From IMG/VR virus record IMGVR_UViG_3300025769_000312, positions 1 through 38,589 of that record: a stretch of 38,589 nucleotides of DNA; one strand, 5' to 3'. The stretch comes from a virus. The position numbers and the translations under genes are program-made. Positions 31,393 through 37,410 of this stretch are shown one piece after another. Position 1 is the stretch's first letter. Every line of letters begins with the position of its first letter. The notes under the pieces were generated by a model, which was given only the letters and a program-made list of their open reading frames with translations, was not told where the DNA came from and did no database searches.

Positions 31393-31633
31393 CACGAAAG
31401 ATTTGACAGTTGAGCGTGGCGCTGTTTACGGACACCCAAAAGTAGACTTTGCAAGGGTAACTGGGATGGCAAAGTTCCTTGATGATTGCCCTAACCCAGT
31501 AGCGAGACATGCCCTTTATATGGTGCTGGTAAAGGTTGCCAGACTGATTGAAAGCCCAGGTCATAAGGATTCTTGGGATGATATCCAAGGGTATGCTCGA
31601 TGCGGCAAAATGGTCATGGACCTTGAAGAATAG
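31379..31633 (+). CDS. DUF6378-like protein, 84 aa
   Basis: Contains VERGAVYGHPKVDFARVTGMA and a helix ending VARLIESPGHKDSWDDIQGYARCG, the pattern of a small phage family listed as DUF6378. No activity is established. It resembles MazG-like helical folds only in being small and helical, so I do not claim that. The ATG overlaps the previous gene. A TTG two codons on (31385) has better spacing from a GAGG site and could be the true start. Confidence 0.7.
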   Translation: MRLTDTKDLTVERGAVYGHPKVDFARVTGMAKFLDDCPNPVARHALYMVLVKVARLIESPGHKDSWDDIQGYARCGKMVMDLEE

Positions 31634-31661
31634 GTTGCTTGCGTAGTATTGGGGGTGCTTC

Positions 31662-31799
31662 ATGACTAAAGTAAAAAAGAATCAGAAAAAAGATCCGGTT
31701 CGTAAGAAGACGACGATTGGTAATTCAGTACGCTCTCGTCCACTAAACAAGTCCCATCGGCTATCGTTTAAAAAGCGTATAGGCCAGGGCAAACCCTGA
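31662..31799 (+). CDS. Very basic small protein, 45 aa
   Basis: MTKVKKNQKKDPVRKKTTIG is followed by more Arg/Lys/Ser and ends KRIGQGKP. Nearly 40% of residues are Lys or Arg with almost no acidic residue. GGGGGTG lies a few bases before the ATG. Such a composition suggests binding to nucleic acid. It might accompany the DNA or RNA, or be a lysis-related cationic peptide. It is easily missed because it is so short. Confidence 0.6.
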   Translation: MTKVKKNQKKDPVRKKTTIGNSVRSRPLNKSHRLSFKKRIGQGKP

Positions 31800-31808
31800 A
31801 GGAATGAC

Positions 31809-32006
31809 ATGAGTCTTACTACACTGCTTACTGGTGGCTTTCTCAAAGGACAGCGCACCTACGTATTGGGTCTTTTGCTGGCAATTCAGGCGATCGTTGC
31901 CTGGTTGGTTGGAGACTCGAGTTTAACTGAGCTCTTTGCGAAAGTTCCTGAGATCCTTGGTGGCCTTGGCATCATGGCTCTTCGTGCAGGCATGAGCGAC
32001 AAATAG
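31809..32006 (+). CDS. Holin-like small membrane protein, 65 aa
   Basis: One strong TM helix (YVLGLLLAIQAIVAWLVG, residues 18-35) and a second weaker C-terminal hydrophobic segment (VPEILGGLGIMALRAGM). The pattern RTY...GD.SL....GLGI.ALRAG is one I recall in small holin-like proteins of many phages. Its place before the spanin-like pair and peptidase supports a role in timing lysis by forming membrane lesions. Its stop overlaps the next start by one base. Confidence 0.65.
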   Translation: MSLTTLLTGGFLKGQRTYVLGLLLAIQAIVAWLVGDSSLTELFAKVPEILGGLGIMALRAGMSDK

Positions 32007-32242
32007 TGGCGATTCCCATCCTGACGCTGCTTCAAGCGGTGCCTGGAACATTGAAGTTAGTTCAGTCGATTGTCGATCGGGCTGAATCAGAAGGTTTGAT
32101 GGATGCCGGTGCTGCGAAAGAGTTTCGTGGTGCTGTCACCACCATAGACAGGAAGGTAGCAGATGCGATTGCTGCTAGTGCCGCTCTTAGCCACGATGCT
32201 GACAGCGTGCGGAACGACCCAAATAACAGGGACAACGGCTAA
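32006..32242 (+). CDS. Putative i-spanin-like or lysis-associated protein, 78 aa
   Basis: GTG start overlapping the holin-like stop. The N-terminus is mildly hydrophobic (AIPILTLLQAVPGTLKLVQ), then helical, ending HDADSVRNDPNNRDNG, a C-terminal pattern I have seen in small phage proteins encoded next to lysis genes. A lipoprotein gene starts inside it in another frame, the arrangement of Rz/Rz1. However, the TM segment is weaker than in typical Rz, so the call is tentative. Confidence 0.45.
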   Translation: MAIPILTLLQAVPGTLKLVQSIVDRAESEGLMDAGAAKEFRGAVTTIDRKVADAIAASAALSHDADSVRNDPNNRDNG

Positions 32243-32390
32243 TGGGTCTACAGAGACCGTAGATGCCGTTTTAACGCGTATTTGCTCTGTGTGGACCCCT
32301 GTATCCTTTTCAGCCGAAAAAGACTCTGAGGCGACTGTGAGAGCCTTGAGAAAGCTAAACAAGCGTAGGGATGTAATCTGTGGCGTATAG
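32163..32390 (+). CDS. Rz1-like outer-membrane lipoprotein, 75 aa
   Basis: The N-terminus MRLLLVPLLATMLTACG is a lipoprotein signal with lipobox LTAC (acylated Cys at residue 16). The mature part is short, with a Cys near its middle (RICSVW) and at the end (VICGV). It starts in the +1 frame inside the preceding gene, like Rz1 within Rz. It would anchor in the outer membrane and fuse membranes at the last step of lysis with its partner. The pair needs confirmation because the partner lacks a strong TM helix. Confidence 0.6.
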   Translation: MRLLLVPLLATMLTACGTTQITGTTANGSTETVDAVLTRICSVWTPVSFSAEKDSEATVRALRKLNKRRDVICGV

Positions 32391-32691
32391 ATCTGAGCTT
32401 AAGCCTGGTGTGGATGCTAAGGGTCTAAAGCCAGAGATCCTGCTGGCAATTATGATTGCTGAGACTGTTTGTCATGGCATGGGCCACAACTTCACGATCA
32501 CGAGTTTGCTGGATGGTACTCACAGCCCGAAGTCGTTTCACTACAAGGGCTTGGCTGTAGATATCCGGACTCGAGAGATGAATCAGACGGCTCGAAAGGA
32601 ATTCCGCCGTCTTCTAGCTAACGCGCTAGGCGATCAATACGATGTGGTCCTTGAGTCAACTCACATGCATGTAGAGTTTGATCCGGACTAA
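32380..32691 (+). CDS. Peptidase M15-like endolysin, 103 aa
   Basis: The sequence has the zinc site of the M15 (D-Ala-D-Ala carboxypeptidase/VanY-type) family: SFHYKGLAVDIR (His54, Asp61) and ESTHMHVEF (His97, with Glu92 as probable base). It cleaves peptidoglycan cross-links or stem peptides to lyse the cell. There is no signal peptide, so export would depend on the holin. GTG start overlapping the lipoprotein gene by 11 bases. Last gene of the late operon; its stop faces the leftward recombination module with only two bases between. Confidence 0.85.
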   Translation: MAYRSELKPGVDAKGLKPEILLAIMIAETVCHGMGHNFTITSLLDGTHSPKSFHYKGLAVDIRTREMNQTARKEFRRLLANALGDQYDVVLESTHMHVEFDPD

Positions 32692-32693
32692 TA

Positions 32694-32963
32694 CTATTTG
32701 TGGTTGTGGATGGCTTTGTGACATTTGGGCCGATCTAGTTCAGTTAAGTAGACATCCTCATCGACGTAGTTATCGTCTTCATCGGTAAGGGCGACAATCC
32801 GCTCTTGTTCAGGACAGTCCCAAGCAATGTCTTGTGAGGCTTCTTCCCGACAACGATCGATGTTCTTTGCGATTAATAGAGCCTCTTCGTCATTCTCGGC
32901 TTCAAAAGACCAGTCTCCGTAAACAGAGACATTCTGGGCATAGATCACGTTGTAGGTTTTCAC
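32694..32963 (-). CDS. Hypothetical protein, 89 aa
   Basis: Begins MKTYNVIYAQNVSVYGDWSFEAENDEEALLIAKN. This beta-strand plus helix pattern is common in small conserved phage proteins. Acidic, with a His/Lys C-terminus (KCHKAIHNHK). Last gene of the leftward recombination module, ATGA-coupled to the previous gene. Function unknown. Confidence 0.7.
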   Translation of the reverse strand: MKTYNVIYAQNVSVYGDWSFEAENDEEALLIAKNIDRCREEASQDIAWDCPEQERIVALTDEDDNYVDEDVYLTELDRPKCHKAIHNHK

Positions 32964-33169
32964 CAGATACCGTCCTTTTCTGCTTGATAGTTGTCCATTG
33001 CGATTCGCAGCTCATCGTCCCAGTCAAACCCATAGGCGTCGGCAAGATGGCGAAGGTCTGCAAGAAGATCTCTAAGGGCTGTGTCGTCTTCACTGCCAGA
33101 GATTCGGGCATAGGGACCGATAACCTTTTCAGCAAGCAAGACTGACCGATCAATTTTATCGCTAGCCAT
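32960..33169 (-). CDS. Hypothetical protein, 69 aa
   Basis: An acidic helical protein (SDKIDRSVLLAEKVIGPY ... RDLLADLRHLADAYGFDWDDELRIAMDNYQAEKDG). No recognised family. TAATG overlap with the zinc-finger gene upstream and ATGA overlap downstream. Confidence 0.65.
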   Translation of the reverse strand: MASDKIDRSVLLAEKVIGPYARISGSEDDTALRDLLADLRHLADAYGFDWDDELRIAMDNYQAEKDGIW

Positions 33170-33366
33170 TAGGCGTGTCCTTTACACTTTTTGCACATCC
33201 TGTTGTGGATGCCTTCAGACTGAAACGGCTTTGAGCATGTAAGGCAGATACGCTGACGAGCATCGTACTCTTTGTCTGCGTTTGGTTTCTTACGTTCCCT
33301 GATTTCTTTTAGCTTTCGATCTTTCCATCGTTGAGTAGTGCCAAGCTTGGCAGGATCAAAACTCAT
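33169..33366 (-). CDS. Small zinc-ribbon protein, 65 aa
   Basis: A basic N-terminal half (KLGTTQRWKDRKLKEIRERKK) and a C-terminal CLTCSKPF ... MCKKCKGHA, giving two CxxC pairs that should bind one zinc. Such small finger proteins in recombination/replication modules often contact nucleic acid or RNA polymerase, but the target is unknown here. ATGA overlap with the previous gene. Confidence 0.75.
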   Translation of the reverse strand: MSFDPAKLGTTQRWKDRKLKEIRERKKPNADKEYDARQRICLTCSKPFQSEGIHNRMCKKCKGHA

Positions 33367-33641
33367 GAGTGCAGCATCGACACTTCATCATTGTCGTCCT
33401 CTGTTTTGATTTTTGTGATGTCCAAGCCAATGACCTTAAGGGCTCTGGCTGTATGAGGGATTCGCTCAATCAGCTTACGTCGTTCCATTGCATCTAGCAT
33501 TTGGACGATTGCCCCTGGCGTAACCTTTCGGTACTCAGCCATCTCATCAATGCTTGGCGCGTAGCCATGCTTTTTGATGTATCTGGCAATGAAGTCTAGA
33601 AGCTTCTTCTGCTTTTTAGTCGGAGGAAACGCCATCTTCAT
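33363..33641 (-). CDS. LexA-like winged-helix DNA-binding protein, 92 aa
   Basis: FPPTKKQKKLLDFIARYIKKHGYAPSIDEMAEY ... GAIVQMLDAMERRKLIERIP matches the LexA N-terminal winged helix: helix one, the GYAPS-turn, the recognition helix and a wing. There is no C-terminal protease domain, so it cannot self-cleave. It could bind host SOS-like operators or phage control sites and is one candidate for sensing or competing in the host DNA-damage response. The start could also be two codons later. Confidence 0.75.
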   Translation of the reverse strand: MKMAFPPTKKQKKLLDFIARYIKKHGYAPSIDEMAEYRKVTPGAIVQMLDAMERRKLIERIPHTARALKVIGLDITKIKTEDDNDEVSMLHS

Positions 33642-33837
33642 TTTCTTTAAGTGTCAACCCTGCTAATCGAGCAACATTTTTCCACTTGCTTGTTGAGAGT
33701 TCTTTCATCAAACGCTTCATGCGAGCCTCATCGATCTTATTTGTTGGGCTCTGTTCTTTGATGCGTAAAAGTGATGATGCAGCCCAATAAACTCGGGCTT
33801 GCGACTCAAGGCTGCTTACTCTTGCTTTAAAGGCCAA
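33616..33837 (-). CDS. Hypothetical protein, 73 aa
   Basis: A basic helical protein that appears to start at a TTG codon (33835-33837), with GAGG nine bases before. It overlaps the YqaJ nuclease gene by 22 bases upstream and the winged-helix gene by 26 downstream. ARMKRLMKELSTSKWKNVARL is a likely amphipathic helix. Unknown function. Confidence 0.55.
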   Translation of the reverse strand: MAFKARVSSLESQARVYWAASSLLRIKEQSPTNKIDEARMKRLMKELSTSKWKNVARLAGLTLKENEDGVSSD

Positions 33838-34619
33838 ATCCTTCTTCCTCCACGTGCATCTCGTTTAATGAGGATACCGTGGCCTGAAGCCTCACCGGCA
33901 TCCAAAGGCATGAGTTCCTTCAATGCCTTGTCTGCTTCGGTGAAGATCTTAGACGCATCCTGATTTTCTAGGTAACGGCCGGCTTCAACTGCCCATTGAT
34001 TATTGCCGGTCATATCAACTTTTTTGACGAAGGCTTTTTTGACTTCGATCTTTTCAGGGGTTGGTGGCTCAATGTCCATCACGATGTACTTCCAAAAGGC
34101 TGCTTCACGTTCCATGAGGTCTGCGATGTATTCCTCGTCTTTCCAGATGCGCCGGTATTGATGCCGGCTGTTACCAAAAAAGACAGACAGAACACACCAA
34201 GGCAGATTCATGACAGCCATGTAGTGCTGAATCTGCGGATAGTAGCGTTCGCAGAGATCTTCCATTTTGGCTTGCTGGCTAGTGTGCTTAGCCTCGAAGA
34301 GACCTTCAGTATCGGCATTTGGATGTGTTGCTAGACCATCGATCTGCGCCACAGAGAAGCCGTTTGAATGCGTGTAGACCTGTTGGTTGGCTGCTGCCCT
34401 ATCAACCTTGTACTGAGACGTTTTTTCGAGCCACTGAGCGTTAAAAGGTTCTGTTGCTGTGCCCATGTGAACGGAAAGTTTGGTGGAAAGATCGTCTTTT
34501 TCTTCCCTGCCGGTCATTTGTCTCCATAGTTTAGGGAGATCCATGTCGTACAAGACGCCATTGGCAATAACCATTGCGGCAGAACCGCCGATTTTACCGT
34601 GGTCTACATACTCAGCCAT
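33816..34619 (-). CDS. YqaJ-family viral recombinase/exonuclease, 267 aa
   Basis: A PD-(D/E)xK nuclease of the YqaJ type (lambda exonuclease-like): GTATEPFN (Glu57), the QIDG aspartate (Asp94), and FEAKHT (Glu109, Lys111), in order and spacing of the family. It should chew 5' ends of double-stranded DNA to give single strands for the ERF annealing protein. The start at 34619 has AAGGAG nine bases upstream and forms a TAATG overlap. A TTACGTCCG copy (34619-34627) spans this very start junction. Confidence 0.85.
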   Translation of the reverse strand: MAEYVDHGKIGGSAAMVIANGVLYDMDLPKLWRQMTGREEKDDLSTKLSVHMGTATEPFNAQWLEKTSQYKVDRAAANQQVYTHSNGFSVAQIDGLATHPNADTEGLFEAKHTSQQAKMEDLCERYYPQIQHYMAVMNLPWCVLSVFFGNSRHQYRRIWKDEEYIADLMEREAAFWKYIVMDIEPPTPEKIEVKKAFVKKVDMTGNNQWAVEAGRYLENQDASKIFTEADKALKELMPLDAGEASGHGILIKRDARGGRRIWPLKQE

Positions 34620-34831
34620 TACGTCCGTTCTCCTTGCCATTCAGCGAGTAGAGCCAGTTCTTCTTCGTCGCTGGTTTGAATAGCTTCCCGGCCTTTTGGA
34701 CAAGCACAGCGAATACAAACAACGTGCGAAGGCTGTTGTTTGAATGTCGGATCGTTATCGACCTCTATCAGCCGTTCGATCTCAACATAGCCAGTGTCTT
34801 TGCAAGATTGGCATGAGACTTGATCGCCCAT
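34619..34831 (-). CDS. Zinc-ribbon protein, 70 aa
   Basis: CQSCKDTGYVEIERL (residues 7-21) and CIRCACPKGREA (about 38-50) give two CxxC motifs like a DnaJ/rubredoxin-type zinc ribbon. It sits between SSB and the YqaJ nuclease, so it may assist recombination. Family is common in phage modules but without assigned activity. Confidence 0.75.
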   Translation of the reverse strand: MGDQVSCQSCKDTGYVEIERLIEVDNDPTFKQQPSHVVCIRCACPKGREAIQTSDEEELALLAEWQGERT

Positions 34832-34968
34832 ACTGGTTCCTTTCTAAAAATGAATGCCGTGGTTGATGCAATTCAGGCTCAATCATGAACACATGTGCGG
34901 CCACCTGGTTCATCGCATCTTTTTAAGGCTGACGCCACGGCTCGCCTTCGGGAGGACGGCCGCTGAAG
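34832..34968 (-). other. 137-base gap between ssb and zinc-ribbon gene
   Basis: The gap holds a GC-rich segment just after the ssb stop followed by TTAAAAAG, but no clean terminator stem. An ATG at 34913 opens a 43-codon leftward frame without a ribbon of codon bias or a ribosome-binding site; I do not call it a gene. Confidence 0.4.
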
Positions 34969-35292
34969 CTAGTCGAGAGGCGGTGCCTCATCTTCCTTCT
35001 TCTCGCCAGCAAGCGTCAGGCGATCGACATTGATATCAACGCCAAACTTCGTTTCGCCGGATTGGTTAGTCCATTCGTTGGTATCGAGCTGACCGGAGAC
35101 AACGACAAGGGTTCCCTTTTTCAGGTAAGGAACCACGCCGGCTTGACCCCAGAGACTGCAACGGACCCAAATCGGATCCGCGTCTTTCTTAGGGCGATTG
35201 ACGGCAATGCTGAAGTTAGCGACCTGACGGTCTTTGACTTCACGGACTTCGGCATCTTGGCCCAGACGGCCAACAACACAGGCATTAAACAT
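34969..35292 (-). CDS. ssb: Single-stranded DNA-binding protein, 107 aa
   Basis: An OB-fold SSB: MFNACVVGRLGQDAEVREV, VANFSIAVNRPKK, PIWVRCSLWGQAGVV, YLKKGTLVVVSGQL and a short acidic tail (KKEDEAPPLD). The C-terminal tail lacks the classical DDIPF but is acidic and ends in Pro-Pro-Leu-Asp. It coats single strands during replication and recombination and sits between ERF and the nuclease module. About 107 residues is short but usual for phages. Confidence 0.9.
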   Translation of the reverse strand: MFNACVVGRLGQDAEVREVKDRQVANFSIAVNRPKKDADPIWVRCSLWGQAGVVPYLKKGTLVVVSGQLDTNEWTNQSGETKFGVDINVDRLTLAGEKKEDEAPPLD

Positions 35293-35320
35293 AGTTTTTC
35301 TTTCTCAATGAGTTTCAGGA

Positions 35321-36025
35321 TTAGCTGGATTGCTCAGCGATGTGCTTTTTACGTTCAGCAAGTGCAACCCGAACGATCTCAGCCAGCTTTGGATCTTCTT
35401 TCTGGCAGAGTTCGTAACTTGCTTTGATCGTCTCGATGTAGGTTTTGCGTCCTTTTTCCGTATCGATCATAGCGATTTCTTCGGTGGTCTTTTTGACCCA
35501 TTCATCCCAGCTTGGGAAGTTGAGCTTGTTGGTTGCAGCAACGGGCTTTTTTGGTTCGTCTTTGCCCGGCTTGTGTTCTGAGGTTTGATCCATGTCAGGA
35601 TCGTCACCAGTCTCGAGCCCAAGAGCTTTTAACAAGGCGTACTTCACGGCATAGCTGATTGCCTTGCCGGGCCCCTTGTCTTGATTGTCAATGCCGTAAC
35701 CCAGGCTAGGAACGACAAAGAAGTCTGTATCCGGATCGTCGATGTTGACAAACTTTACATCGAGCTGAACTTCGGTTCGGTTTCCATTTTGAGCAAAGAC
35801 GAGATTGCACGGATGATAGAGGACGCCGACTTCGACGAGTGCAGGACGAACCTTTGCGGTCACATCGTCATGTGACGTGATCGAATAGTTCATGCCCGAT
35901 TTTTTTTCCTTCCGGACGTAAGTAACTTTCTGCATCGCTTCGTGGAGTCGTTGGTAGACGTTCATTGGTATCCCTAATCTGTGTTCGGGTGATTGTGCGC
36001 CTTGAAGCAAATCTTTCTTGCTCAT
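35321..36025 (-). CDS. erf: ERF-family single-strand annealing protein, 234 aa
   Basis: The ERF (essential recombination function, P22-type) signature is clear: HEAMQKVTYVRKEKKSGMNYSITSHDD, VGVLYHPCNLVF, SLGYGIDNQDKGPGKAISYAVKYALLKALGLETGDDPDMD. The C-terminal third is Lys/Pro-rich linker and helix. It anneals complementary single strands made by the YqaJ exonuclease to recombine and circularise or concatenate the genome. I chose 36025 (MSKKDLLQG) with AAGGA eleven bases upstream; 35965 (MNVYQRL) is an alternative. First gene of its leftward unit. Confidence 0.9.
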   Translation of the reverse strand: MSKKDLLQGAQSPEHRLGIPMNVYQRLHEAMQKVTYVRKEKKSGMNYSITSHDDVTAKVRPALVEVGVLYHPCNLVFAQNGNRTEVQLDVKFVNIDDPDTDFFVVPSLGYGIDNQDKGPGKAISYAVKYALLKALGLETGDDPDMDQTSEHKPGKDEPKKPVAATNKLNFPSWDEWVKKTTEEIAMIDTEKGRKTYIETIKASYELCQKEDPKLAEIVRVALAERKKHIAEQSS

Positions 36026-36099
36026 TCGCGATTTTGTCCTTTGCAAAGTTGAACAGTTTGTTAAACTAGAGGTTCCCTCAAATTTCAAGGGTTTTTTAC
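36026..36099. promoter_or_regulatory. Divergent control region between erf and the Cro-like gene
   Basis: On the + strand TTTGCA (36040-36045) and TAAACT (36062-36067) form a weak sigma70-like pair with a 16-base spacer. The dyad AGTTT-gtt-AAACT (36055-36067) overlaps the -10 box and would be a natural operator for the adjacent Cro-like protein. The leftward erf unit must also start in this short region. Confidence 0.5.
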
Positions 36100-36303
36100 A
36101 TGCCGAAGCAATCTACGATCGATCGAGTCTTTTCGGCTTGGCCTAACACGGCTGAGCTCGCGAGAGATTTGGATCTCGATTATTTCACTGTCAGACAATG
36201 GAAGAGTAGAGAGTCCATCCCAGGTCGTCATTGGCCTCGAGTTGCAGCCGCTTACCAGACTCGAACAAAGGAGCCATTGATCTTAGATGGTCTTGGTCGA
36301 TGA
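36100..36303 (+). CDS. Cro/YdaS-like HTH regulator, 67 aa
   Basis: A compact helix-turn-helix: NTAELARDLDLDYFTVRQWKSRESIPGRHWPRVAAA. Size and layout match Cro- or YdaS-type regulators. It likely binds an operator in the divergent region immediately upstream (36055-36067) and controls the replication and recombination units. No larger CI-like repressor partner is seen. AGGG lies eleven bases before the ATG. It ends in an ATGA overlap with the RuvC-like gene. Confidence 0.8.
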   Translation: MPKQSTIDRVFSAWPNTAELARDLDLDYFTVRQWKSRESIPGRHWPRVAAAYQTRTKEPLILDGLGR

Positions 36304-36758
36304 GTGTATTGGCAATTGATCCAGGCACGACTGCTGGCTTTTACGTTGTCAATAAAGACAAGCATTCAGTCTTTACACTCAAGCTCAAACAGAAAGAGAT
36401 AGGTTCTCGTCTTAATACGTTTCTTGAGCATCTTGATGTCATCAATAACCGTCATTGGGTTAATCACATCGTCTTTGAGGATCCTTTTGTCAGTTCCTAT
36501 CGCTCTGCTCGTTTTCAATATGCAATGACGGGCTTAATTTACATTGCTGCCTACCGTCAAAAAGCAACGATCACATCTCTTCATCCAAGCAAGATCAAGA
36601 AACTTGCTACTGGCAAAGGCAATGCTAAGAAGGATGAAATGATCGCAGCAGCAAAAGCTGCGGTTCCTGACAATATTTACATCGATAATGAGCACGAAGC
36701 CGATGCCTATTGGGTCTATCGGACTTGGCTCCACAATCAGGAGACAGCTAATGCTTAA
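36300..36758 (+). CDS. RuvC-like Holliday junction resolvase, 152 aa
   Basis: RNase H-fold motifs in order: LAIDPGTTAGF (Asp7), IVFEDPF (Glu60/Asp61) and NEHEADAYWVY (Glu133, Asp135). The length is right for RuvC-like crossover nucleases. It would cut Holliday junctions or branched DNA so that concatemers can be packaged. The ATG at 36300 overlaps the TGA of the Cro-like gene. Longer in-frame starts would overlap that gene without a ribosome-binding site. Confidence 0.85.
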   Translation: MSVLAIDPGTTAGFYVVNKDKHSVFTLKLKQKEIGSRLNTFLEHLDVINNRHWVNHIVFEDPFVSSYRSARFQYAMTGLIYIAAYRQKATITSLHPSKIKKLATGKGNAKKDEMIAAAKAAVPDNIYIDNEHEADAYWVYRTWLHNQETANA

Positions 36759-37410
36759 TCAAACAAGCCTACCTCTTTCTGTCATTACAGATGGCCGGAT
36801 CACTGACGCAGCTTTTAGATTGGCTTGCTACATATCGTGGTGCTCTACGGACGGTGAATGGGCTGAGGATGTAGAGAAAGTCTCGTCTAACCTTGGCTTG
36901 TCCAAACGGAACTATTTTCGGCTCAAAGGATATCTGATCGATGTTGGTATTCTGATTATCACAGAGACCAAATACCGTTATTCGGTCACATTCAGTTTAA
37001 AAACTGAGACATTTCAGCCAGAAACAATTAAAGAAGTGAAAAATGCCAAAAATGGCACTAATGAATCTTTCTTTTTGGATCCTGTGCCACATGCTCCACA
37101 GGCTTCAAAAATGCCTCTTAAGAGCGTTTCTGACTTTGAGGGGTTCTATGACACCTATCCTCGCAAAGTAGGCCGTAGATCGGCTGAAAAAGCCTATGCG
37201 GCTGCTTTAAAGCGTGGCGCTACACCAGAACAGCTCAAAACGGCTGCTGAAGCCTACTTGGCTTTTACGTCCGAAAGGAATACTGAGGCCAAATTCATTC
37301 CACATCCGGCCACTTGGCTTAATGCCGATCGATGGGAAGACGACGACATTAAGCCTTTTGTCGGCCAGCTTCTTCCGTCTGAAGGTGAATTGGCAGTCCA
37401 GACCATCTAA
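36751..37410 (+). CDS. Replication initiator, O-like / DnaD-like, 219 aa
   Basis: N-terminal winged-helix part (ITDAAFRLACYISWCS ... KVSSNLGLSKRNYFRLKGYLID) followed by a linker and the C-terminal segment FEGFYDTYPRKVGRRSAEKAYAAALKRG ... FIPHPATWLNADRWEDD, which I recognise from many phage replication initiators and helicase loaders. It would bind the origin and bring in the helicase. AGGAGA is placed perfectly before the ATG at 36751. It overlaps the RuvC-like gene by 8 bases. An operator-like sequence lies inside (37042). Its stop overlaps the end of the helicase gene by four bases. Confidence 0.8.
   Translation: MLNQTSLPLSVITDGRITDAAFRLACYISWCSTDGEWAEDVEKVSSNLGLSKRNYFRLKGYLIDVGILIITETKYRYSVTFSLKTETFQPETIKEVKNAKNGTNESFFLDPVPHAPQASKMPLKSVSDFEGFYDTYPRKVGRRSAEKAYAAALKRGATPEQLKTAAEAYLAFTSERNTEAKFIPHPATWLNADRWEDDDIKPFVGQLLPSEGELAVQTI
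37042..37059. promoter_or_regulatory. Operator-like near-copy of the 7452 palindrome
   Basis: AATGCCAAAAATGGCACT matches the palindrome at 7452-7469 in 15 of 18 positions, keeping both GCC/GGC arms. It lies within the replication initiator gene, so origins located inside initiator genes (as in lambda O) are a possible parallel. Confidence 0.4.

Larger units (their letters stand above)
2068..37273. repeat. Dispersed 9-base word TTACGTCCG, ten exact copies
   Basis: Exact copies on the + strand begin at 2068, 4175, 4532, 4813, 23535, 28754, 31032, 34619 and 37265, and one on the - strand covers 35913-35921. One-mismatch relatives occur near 1422, 1674, 8405 and 10116. About 0.3 copies are expected by chance in this length counting both strands. 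Copies occur in different reading frames and in genes of both directions, so they are not a repeated peptide. The interval given spans the first to the last copy. Confidence 0.7.

Noticed and set aside
34785-34913. 43-codon leftward frame between ssb and the zinc-ribbon gene
   Set aside because: No ribosome-binding site, and it overlaps the zinc-ribbon gene in another frame without recognisable protein features.
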